Translations under genes and position numbers: made by a program | In this document: positions 35,053 through 43,916 of the stretch, piece after piece | How the letters are laid out: every line of letters begins with the position of its first letter | How positions within the stretch are numbered: the first letter of the stretch is position 1 | Notes under the pieces: model-generated | What the model saw: only the letters and a program-made list of their open reading frames with translations | What the model was told of the DNA's origin: nothing | Database searches by the model: none | Assembly: GCA_026936325.1 (NCBI GenBank) | Contig: JAPTHN010000002.1 | Location: forward strand, 16,842,142-16,906,141 | Length of the DNA: 64,000 nt | Source: Platynereis dumerilii | Lineage: Eukaryota; Annelida; Polychaeta; Phyllodocida; Nereididae | Direction of reading: 5' to 3'

Positions 35053-35260
35053 GGACTACACTTAAGCAAAAAAACAGCGCCAAAACAAAAACAGTGCCAA
35101 CCTGCTAGATGTGACACTCAACAAAACAGTGAAGGCATCACACAGTGCTCACAAAAACAGCACTAATACATAAAAAAAGGCTTTTAGTATCAAAAACAGT
35201 GCAAGCACTGAATATAGCACCTACAGTCCTAGTCCTACACTATAAAAAGCTCCCAACATT
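35053..35260. repeat. A-rich degenerate array, right half
   Basis: Units such as CAAAAACAGTGC recur with irregular spacing. This is the continuation of 21894-22092 on the other side of the insertion. Confidence 0.65.
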
Positions 35261-36091
35261 GTCAGCCCACTTTCATTATCCATTGCAGCCTGGGGAGTGG
35301 GGAGTTTGTAAATATTTATTGCATTTATTGTCATGACCAGGAGCAGCTGATTCTAGAATTCAGAGGACCTCGTAAAAAACCAGAGGATGGATGGAAAGTC
35401 AACAATATACAGGGAGGTCCTTAACCACCAGGCCACCTCATGAACCGCCTTATATTAGGAATGTGAGACAGACAAATCTAGAAGCTTGGAGGGGAAGGAC
35501 AGGTGAGGGAGAAATGTTTCTAATTTATTAACATGATTAACTAGCAATGGGAATGCACTAAAAAGTCTAAACACTTCTTCACGTGTTTTTTGAGGGGGTA
35601 TATCCCCTTTCCTTTCGACTGACTGACCGTCCGACCTCTATGGAATCAAAGTAAAAATTACATTGCCACATTTTACTGGTAGTAAAATTTTCAACATGTT
35701 GTGAAAAGAAGGAAATCACAATTAATTTACTGTACAAAACCAACAGCTATTGCAGAGAAGCGAGGAAAAATGAAAAGCCCAGTAAGAGATAGAATATATT
35801 CAAATATTTTTAATGTAGTACAAAGTATATATTTTCAATGGATCTGGAAGTGTCATTCTACTTGCAAAAATACTCAATGCAAACAATTCTGGAACTTGCT
35901 TCTCAGGGCGTTCCTCGTCAAATGTTCAACTAACTGAAAAGAAAGAAGACGAAAGTATAAGTCAGACACCAATTTCGAAAGAGTTTTTGTCAATAACCCG
36001 AAAATAAGGCGTAGACCTAATACATGTAATTATATGCTTCTTTAACAATTCCTTTTAAAACTAAATTTTTGCCAAATTCATAATAATCTCA
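35261..36091. other. Unassigned, no gene seen
   Basis: Intergenic sequence downstream of CCDC74. No ORF with a family match. Confidence 0.4.
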
Positions 36092-36097
36092 TTTATT
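36092..36097 (-). terminator. Polyadenylation signal for CCDC74
   Basis: TTTATT on the plus strand, that is AATAAA on the minus strand, about 215 bp after the stop codon. Confidence 0.6.
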
Positions 36098-36312
36098 GTT
36101 TACTGTGGATCTTGTAGCAGGGCATTGACATGCCATATTGTTTGTTAGATCCCATGCTTTTGCAAGGCTAAAAGTATCATGTCGAGGTCGAAGGACAGTT
36201 AGAGGCTTGAGCAAGGAAAAATTCACTTGGCTTGGCCAATGCCTTGCTAGTCCCCAATTAAGACAGATACCTACCAAAAAGGGTGATGAGCAAAGAGTCA
36301 CACTTCACACGC

Positions 36313-39300
36313 TCAGTGCAGCACTTCTTTAGATCTTCTGGCTTGTTGTAGCAACTGCGTTCTTTTTCTTCGTTCTATGGCTTTGTTGCCTAAAGTTTGT
36401 TTCAATGGCGGCAAAGAAGTCTTTTCTCTTGTGGCGTAGGCACTCTCTGGTCTGCAAGGAAAGTGTCAAGATTGAAACAATTTCCATTTTATTTCATCCC
36501 CAAAGTGATTCCTATATCCATCATTCCGGCACATTTATGACTTTCTCAAATAATGTCTGAAAATTGAGACGTAATTAATAAGGACAATCCATTTTTTTTT
36601 ACACATTGGGCGGCTGTCTTTTACATGTAGCTATGAGAACTTTTGGTGCCGATATGCATTTAGTTTCAGCTCTTCTTAATGAAGGTGCCACACTTTTACA
36701 ACTTCAAATTAATCTCAGGTGTTCCAACATGAAAGCCAAAAAGGAATTTAAAAAGAGTTAATTGTTCTAAAAACTATTGGCCAAGTTGTTTCCCACATAA
36801 ACCTATGTTGTTGGCAGATTTTTCTTTCTAATGGTTGAAATAGACAAGGAAACACATTTAGGGTCATGAGAAAATGGTAATTCGGTCAACATATTTGGGG
36901 CTTTCTAATCATCTTCAAATTGTTTGATGCCTTCATTTATGACACTTCTCAAGTTTTGTTGAAATGTGGCAGCATTATGAAGAAGAGCTGCAGCTCACTC
37001 CTGATTATTTTCATCAAACATTGTCAATATTCACAACAGCAAGTACTGTTAGATTGGACCTACATGTGTCTGTGCTGTTGGGAGAGGGCTATTTTAGGGA
37101 GTCTTTCTCTCTCGGCAGCTTCCAGGGCCTCCTCGTCCACCACATAAGCCTTGGCCACGAGATAGGCGTCCGGGGTCCACTTGTGCGAGTACAATGCTTC
37201 TCTCAGGTCAGACTTCAGTTGGGTCATCTGAAATTGAGGATGGATGATTCGGGCTTTACATCCTGTATTTATGAACTTGGTAAGCCAATCAGGACAGGAG
37301 GACACTCCTGTCACACAAGTCTACGCTTTTCAAAAAGGGTTTTTGTCATAAGGCCACACATAATTGATTCTTAGCTACGCTGACCCGCCCACACAATAGA
37401 TTTCCTACCGATGGAAAAAAAATTGAAAAAAGAAAAAATTTTTTTTAACATATAGGCCTATAAAAAAAAATTTTTTCACACCTTTTTTTTTGTCCTACGG
37501 ACCGACCCTCGAAAAAGTGCCTTTAGAGGATCCGAGAAGCTAAAGATCAAGTATGTGTGGCCTAAATGAGTACTTTAGTGCAATTATACAGCCACTTGAA
37601 TTTATTAAAAGTTTCATAACTATTTCTAAAAGTTTGGTTATGCTATCATAACTTAAAACAGAAATAGCTAGAATGTTGACCCACCTCTTGACCTTGACGG
37701 TCAGTCTTGATGATCAAATGCCTTATGATAGTCTCGCACTCTCCTAGGGTCGGGGGTCGGGGTAAGTGGGGTGCGATGGACACCCTCAGAGGGTCAAGCG
37801 TGGCAGCATAAGGCAACTTCTGGCTCGGCGGAGGGTTTTCTTTTTGGTTGTGGACCATAGAGGCACTGGTGACGTTCCTGCTCTTCGCCATCTGTGATTC
37901 TTCCAAAGCTGTTTGTGTAACGACAGGAGCACTTTGTGATTCCGAGGGACGGCTGGTAGCTGAGGTCTGGCCATCACTTTTCCTAAATTATCATAAAGTA
38001 TTACTTCGCAAGGTCTCATAAACTAATAAATCATATCATCTTATGTGACAATGTAAGTCTCACATTCGAGATCAAAAATGCCATAACTTAAAAAAAAAAA
38101 GAAATTGCATTATAAAATGTTTGAATTTGCTATTGAACATGACAATATTCTAAAATCTAAACTCTCTAAGGAAATATTTTAAATTTTTATTAAAAATATC
38201 ATGTAATGACTTAGTGGTAATATTTTTAATTAATATTTAATAACTAGTATTAACTTCAAATAAATGTCTCATATAAATGCGTCATGGTACTCCAAAATTT
38301 ACATATTTTGAATTTCAAAAAAAAAAAAAAAGTGTGTACAATACATGGTTAGTAACCATTGGTCAACATAAATCTCTTTGAAATTGAATTACAAGTGGAG
38401 TAAGCACAGTACAATAACCCATAATCACGAAAAGGACAATACCCTGTTCTGTTGGTATTCTGGGCCCTGTCCAGCAACTGCGAGAGCACCAGGTTCCTGT
38501 TGACCTCTTCATTCAGATTCTTTCTCAGTTCGCTATTTTCATCTTGCAATTCTTGCAACTTGGCTTGATCTTCTTTGCTAGCTGCAATCAGTCAAAGTAA
38601 TACTTATAGGACAGGTACGTGATGGCTTGGAAAGTATTTCTCTGATATTGTCACCAGAGACTTAGTATAAGCTGCCCGAGAAACGAAGGCCTGGCAGCCC
38701 TCGGGAAAATATGGGCTGGTAGGCAGAAAACTTAGGTCAATACAAAACAATCCATGTAATGCTATGTAAATGCCAAAGCATGAAGACGGCACCACCTGGA
38801 CCCAATAAATATTGAGCTATATAATATTACTTAAAATTCATTCTCACAGGCTATAATTACATTCATAGTATTCTACGGGTTTGTTCAATAAAAATTTAGG
38901 AAAAAAGAAAAAGTAGCAATAAAACAATTTGGAAAAGAAAAGGTGGAATGACTTTTTTCATAAGGGACAAAAATTTGCTGAAAAATAGTTGGGGAAATTT
39001 TTTTTTAAATACTTAAAAAAAAAAATTAGCAGAATATTAAATTTTTGGCGAAAACACATTAAAAAAACTAGAATTGTACGATTCCACAGGGTCAATTGAA
39101 TGCCTCCCCCTCCAAATGCCATATCAAAGCTTGTTTATCAGGTTTATTAGGTTTATGCTATTTTTTGCATTTAACTCAAGTAAAAATGACAGCGCAATTA
39201 GTGACAGGTGTTGTTGCGGTCAAATAATAAGCATTTATGGCTGCTCTTACAAGCCATGCGTAACTGTTGTAGACAACCTGGACAAAAGTGTGTCTTTGTA

Positions 39301-40919
39301 AAAAAAATTATAATTCGTAATCCCCTACAGGTGAGCACTGTTATCGGATTAATAACTAACATAGGGCCTATTTATTTTATAATTTACCCAGGAAACCCAA
39401 AAGGTATTTTAATAATTAAGATGTCATAATGAGGTTTCGCGTCGGTTTCATGTGGAACCTTTCCACAAGACGTCCTCAGGCTGTAGGGAGAGGATTTATA
39501 TGAAACATCTTTCTCTTACATAAGACATACCCTGGGGGTGTGGGACTGTAGCAGAGCTTTCAATTGTAACCACTTTGAGACCTTTTCAAGAGGTCTTGCC
39601 ATAGGTTTCTGTCACCTCTAGCTGCATTATAGATGGAGCCACATGTGGCTTAATCAATCATACTCCATGATGATACAACAATTCATTCATCGGTCAACAT
39701 AATGTAAAAAATAAATAAATTGAGTCCATTGATTTTGTAGCATTCAAGCAAAATGACCACATAGAATTACACAATTACTGACAATTAGTGACAGGCATAG
39801 TTGCGGTCAAATCAACAAGCATTTTTAGCTGCTCTTGAAAGATAATGTGTAACTGGTGCAGACAACCGGGACACTAGTATGCCTTTGTAAAGAATACTAA
39901 CTAGCCAATCAGGTGCTGTTAACACAGTTGATTTTATACGCTACCTTGTTTTGAAGCACTCTGGAGTCTTCTGCCGGAGGGAGGTTTGGGAGTCCTGCTC
40001 ACTAAATTATTTCGAGATTCTTTTCTTGCCAGCTGTACTTTGTCCTGTGCTTGATTTTGACCAAACGCTTCTACTTTCTGCTGACCAGAATTTGGTTTTG
40101 GTGGGGTTGGTGTGTGGCGCTTTGAGGAATCAGAATCTGATAGCCGCAAATGAGTATTTTGCAAGTCTTTCACATTGATCACTTGAAATGTAAGATCTGA
40201 AAAATAATTGAATTTAAAATAGTTGATCTTCGAAAATATTGGTCACAAATGTCAAGCATCATCGTATAACAGTGTATTATGTTCAATTCAAAAAGCATCC
40301 AAGGCATTTTAATGGGGACCTGTAGAATTTATTAGTTACAACACAGTGATATGATTATTGAATTAGGCAACAAGGAATTTCTCAGTAAATTAAATTACAC
40401 ATAAACTTTATGATAAAGTTTTAAAACTTCACCTTTGTTTTCTCGTTTGAGCTGATCAATCTCCGCATGCAATGACTGTAATGTCTGTTCATGTTCTCGC
40501 TGAATAAACACAAGACTGCGCTCTAGATGATAAATGCGAGCAGTGGCTGTACCTCCGTCCTCTTGGTTTTCGGACAAATCTGCCATCATATCCAAGTCCA
40601 GGTTTAACTGTGCATTTTCTTGCCAAGATTTGATTTCTTCCCTTTTAACAGGCTGAAGTTGATCTTTGACAAATGGTTTTGGATATCTTGCTTTGTCCAG
40701 AGTGTTAATTCGAGACCATTGTGGCAAATTAGTCAGAGGAGGCAAATGGGGATTGGTAATGTCTGCAAGTGACTCTTGGACAATCCCTGATTTTATCATT
40801 ATGAATGTGATGAGTATGGTGAATATGGCTGGAGACAATAATTTGCAAGAACTCCATTGACATTTATCAGTGTAATATACCAACTCTCAAGTGCAATTAT
40901 ATTACACAGTAATACTCAT
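36313..40919 (-). CDS. CCDC74: CCDC74 coiled-coil protein
   Basis: Coding exons on the minus strand: 40919-40916 (tentative), 40762-40433, 40196-39945, 38581-38443, 37982-37685, 37227-37064, 36451-36313 (TGA). All phases agree, giving 441 residues. The N-terminus reads LPPLTNLPQWSR. The coiled coil HLERSLVFIQREHEQTLQSL, then HAEIDQLKRENKD, is the CCDC92/CCDC74 core. The C-terminal domain has RPPTLGECETIIRHL, KWTPDAYLVAKAY and RERLPKIAL, and the protein ends SLPPLKQTLGNKAIERRKR, as in vertebrate CCDC74. Relatives act at centrioles, spindle fibres and cilia. The first exon would be only ATGA before a GTATTA donor; it restores M-N-I-T-N-P-H-L-P-P. The alternative is translation from an ATG upstream in the 40762 exon's extension. 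A perfect X-box lies about 85 bp upstream of the proposed ATG. Confidence 0.93.
37236..37310 (-). mobile_element. SINE 3' tail fragment beside a CCDC74 acceptor
   Basis: Matches the 3' part of the SINE at 48531 (minus strand: ATACAGGATGTAAAGCCC, then ATCATCCATCC). Its end is about 7 nt upstream of the AG used by the exon at 37227. Confidence 0.7.
38582..39944. other. CCDC74 intron with a duplicated 115-bp segment
   Basis: 39197-39310 and 39784-39895 are direct copies (shared blocks CAATTAGTGACAGG, TTGCGGTCAAAT and TGCCTTTGTAAA or TGTCTTTGTAAA), about 75-80% alike by eye and 0.59 kb apart. No ORF. This may be a dispersed repeat or a local duplication. Confidence 0.7.
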
Positions 40920-41002
40920 GTCATCAAGTGACAATGCAGTTCAAAGATCCAAATAAAAGATCAAAGGTTTGCGCCATGCTGAATGCCAATGCTAATGACA
41001 CT

Positions 41003-41016
41003 GTTGTCATAGCAAC
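41003..41016. promoter_or_regulatory. Perfect RFX X-box between CCDC74 and FKBP
   Basis: GTTGTCATAGCAAC fits the X-box consensus GTHNYYATRRNAAC at every position. It is about 85 bp upstream of the proposed CCDC74 ATG and 308 bp upstream of the FKBP ATG, in the shared divergent promoter region. Confidence 0.75.
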
Positions 41017-41323
41017 CACTGACAGGTGCCCGGAGGCTATCTCCAGAATTGTTTAATTTGAAGTTTAATCAAAAGAAAATCTAAGCAGCTGTCAAAATAT
41101 TAATATTGATGTTCATAAGAAGTGACATTTGGCGATCAGTAGCATGATAGGATTATCTTGAATCATTTTAGAGGCTGTAAAAATAATTTTTTTAATTTTC
41201 CACGAGATGTCGCCAGCAGTCAGTTCTTTTGACAGCAGGTGCCGACACTTGTACTTTTGACACCATTTCCGCAGTTTTTTGTGCTGAAGGATAGTTGTTG
41301 CTGTGCCAAATTCAGATTTTAAA

Positions 41324-43480
41324 ATGCAAGTGTCACCGGGAGTGAAGAAACAAATCCTCAGAGAGGGAAATGGCCCTCAGGTGGTGAAGGGAAACAAGAT
41401 CACAGTACACTGCACAGGCAGCTTAGCAGAGACACAGAAGAAATTCTGGAGGTAAATACCACCACCTGACCACATTGCAGCATGCTGGCATTGCTGCATG
41501 CATGGCCATGTTGCTTTGTGTTTAAAGCTGTGTCAAAATTCCAATACACAACACAGTCTCAGCCTGCACCTCATTCATTTCTGTGTTCATGGACATGAAT
41601 GAATGGGCTTTGTTAAAGTGTTTCCCCTGGGTTGGGCCTGTGGCCCTGTCCCTTCTCTGGCAAATTTGAACCAAGTTTAGAAAGGCTTAGTCTTTCTCTT
41701 GGAAGAAGTTTTATTGGTCACCTTGTCACAGTGACTTGTGAAATTTTGGCTGGTCTTGCTAAATTGGTTTGTAGTTTGTGTAAGCCAGTTAATTGTACGT
41801 TTGATTAGCCTGTCCCTCAGCTCTGGATGGGGTTTTATTACGAGGACACCAACTGAACTCGCTGTTGAATATATATCTGTAGGAGAAATACATCTCCCAA
41901 AAATGCAATTAGCCCAATTCATGTTTAAAGAACTCATAGTCTAAATTAAAAGAGTCATTAAAATGTAAAGTAAAAGTTTTTATTTTTCAGCACAAAAGAT
42001 CCTGGCCAGAAACCCTTCTCCTTCAACTGCGGACTTGGTCAAGTCATTGCAGGTGCGTCATATAACATACATTATCAGCTGATTATTGGAATATACTTTT
42101 CTCATTGTGTATTTGCCTTAAAAATGCACCCACGAAACAATTAAGGCTGAATTTACTGACTGCCTGAAGTAGATATAACGGGTATCATTTTTGATACTTT
42201 TACTGATGTCCAATAAAATTTATATATATTTTTTATGGTGTACGGTCAACTAGGTGACAAACCAACCAGGCGACACCCATCAGTACCAACTAGGTGACAA
42301 GAAATTTGGAAATTTCATACCAATGCAACCAAGGTGACAAGTAGTTCCAACGAGGTGACACAAATTTACACAGCACTTCCAACTAGGTGACACAAGTTCA
42401 CAACACACATCCAACTAGGTGACAATTCATTTCCTAATTGACCATCATTGAAGGTGATCTGTCATCTGGTTGGTATCCCCCATAAAACATGTGTCACCTG
42501 GATGGTATCTGGGGGTTATCTGCTGTCACCTAGTTGTCCAAAAAGTGTAGCCTAGTTGGTTGTGGTATGTCACCTAGTTGGTTGTCGCCTAGCTGGTAGT
42601 GTTGTAGCCTAGTTGTCTGTCGCCTAGTTGACCGGCAATCTATATATATATTTATAATTTATAATAAATAGTTGAGCATTTTCTGCTGTTTCCTTTCAGG
42701 CTGGGATGAGGGATGCCTGACCATGAGACAGGGTGAGGTGGCTCTCTTGACCATTGACCAACAAAAGGGCTATGGAGAAGGTGGCTTCCCTGCTTGGGGA
42801 TATCCTTTTTGAAAATACATTGATGTTAACTGTACAACTAAATTGGTATTGTAGCCGTCTTGAAGTGACATGCATGCACAAGTTGGCAAGTATAGCTGTT
42901 TTTACTGGGTGGCATTGGGTGCCCATAGGCTATTCTGTTTACAAGGCAAATACCGGTTTTAAAAAATTGTTCTTGATTCGGTACATTTGTAAAGCATATT
43001 CTTGTGCGTTTTTCATGAAAAATAATTTAAGCGTACCACCATATATGTGCTCATCAAATTGTTGCAGTTGAACACTTCATGAGTAAACTCAGGATTTGCA
43101 TTTACTTAAGAGAATATATGCTAATATTATAAATAAGTCCTTATAGAAGCAACTTTTGAAGTTTTTCTGATAATTGTTGCTTAGGGATACCACTTTTCAT
43201 TTCCGATCCGATACCGATCCTGTCATTTTGTTGCCGATACAACCGATTTCCGATACCATTCCGATGCTGATACCATTGGTTAAATGGAGAGTAGTGCATC
43301 CGATCCGATACTGTGTTAGTGTGTTTTAAGCCTGGATCGGTACCGATCCCGAGTATCAGATCGGTACATCCCTATTGTTGCTTGTCAAGATGTTTGTCCA
43401 GAAATATTTCCTTTACTTTGATCACGATTCCTCCGAGGGCAACACTGCAGTTTGAAATAGAGATCATCTCCATCAATTAA
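41324..43480 (+). CDS. FKBP12-like peptidyl-prolyl isomerase
   Basis: Four coding exons: 41324-41451, 41991-42052, 42700-42799, 43426-43480 (TAA); 114 residues, the normal size of a single-domain cytosolic FKBP. These catalyse cis-trans isomerisation of X-Pro bonds and bind FK506/rapamycin. Motifs: KKQILREGNGP, ITVHCTGSL, KKFWSTKDPGQKPFSFN, LGQVIAGWDEG, QKGYGEGGFPAWG, then IPPRATLQFEIEI. The pocket Trp, Val and Tyr are present, and the first pocket Tyr is Cys, as in plant FKBP12 (HCTG). The DPGQKPFSF stretch is more like plant and protist FKBP12 than vertebrate FKBP1A. The last intron is U12-type AT-AC; reading through it would end the protein at FPAWGYPF, so the splice call rests on frame and motif. 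Divergent from CCDC74, convergent with AKAP1. Confidence 0.96.
42243..42634. mobile_element. Foldback element built of a repeated 13-bp motif
   Basis: The left half holds about seven spaced copies of CAACTAGGTGACA in direct orientation. The right half holds about eight copies of the inverse TGTCACCTAGTTG. The ends CGGTCAACTAGG and CCTAGTTGACCG are exact inverse copies. No clear target duplication, no ORF. It sits in FKBP intron 2. Confidence 0.8.
42800..43425 (+). other. U12-type AT-AC intron
   Basis: The donor ATATCCTTTT at 42800 is the U12 AT-AC consensus. TTCCTTTAC at 43408-43416 is one base from the U12 branch-site consensus TTCCTTAAC, with the branch A at 43415. The intron ends in AC at 43424-43425, 10 nt downstream, as U12 introns require. 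Splicing gives W-G-I-P-P-R-A-T-L-Q-F-E, the conserved FKBP end. No GT-AG pair in this interval does so. Confidence 0.95.
43182..43374. mobile_element. hAT-type MITE, 193 bp, inside the U12 intron
   Basis: The termini TAGGGATACCAC and the inverse of GTACATCCCTA bound repeated CCGATACCGAT/ATCGGTACCGAT steps. TTGTTGCT is duplicated exactly (43174-43181, 43375-43382). Its right end is 33 bp upstream of the U12 branch-site motif. Confidence 0.9.
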
Positions 43481-43670
43481 CTGAAGATGGGGTCCTTGAT
43501 GACTGAATCAGAACGTCTCCATTCCTATCCACCGAGTGTTCATTTAATTGTTCTTGCATATTATATATGCTTCAGATTTACTTGTAGTCATGCTTCCTGG
43601 ATTGCATAAAAGCTACATGTCTTCGTAATTCTCTTATGCACTGGTGTACGAAATTGAGTTTTATCAATGA

Positions 43671-43676
43671 AATAAA
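43671..43676 (+). terminator. Polyadenylation signal for FKBP
   Basis: AATAAA about 190 bp after the FKBP stop codon. Confidence 0.65.
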
Positions 43677-43910
43677 ATTCTGAGAATCGAAGCAAACGGG
43701 TTTTCTTCAATTTCAATAATCAGGCTCCTCAGATCTTGGGTGTCCTTTGCCACACATAGAGGATGCCCTGCTCAGCTTGCTACATTGTTTTAAAATATTG
43801 TATCAAAATACAGATAAAATATGGGCCTCTTTCTCAAGATCCATCTGGGACCCTCTTTTCAGTACATTTCCATAATATAAAACCAAAGCCAAACATAACT
43901 TTTAATAAAG

Positions 43911-43916
43911 TTTATT
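43911..43916 (-). terminator. Possible polyadenylation signal for AKAP1
   Basis: TTTATT on the plus strand (minus-strand AATAAA), 235 bp from the convergent FKBP signal. If used, AKAP1 has a 3' UTR of about 4.2 kb. Nearer signals could be used instead. Confidence 0.35.

Noticed and set aside
42700-42814. FKBP protein ending at FPAWGYPF followed by a stop
   Set aside because: The stop is in the U12-type intron; AT-AC splicing restores the full domain.
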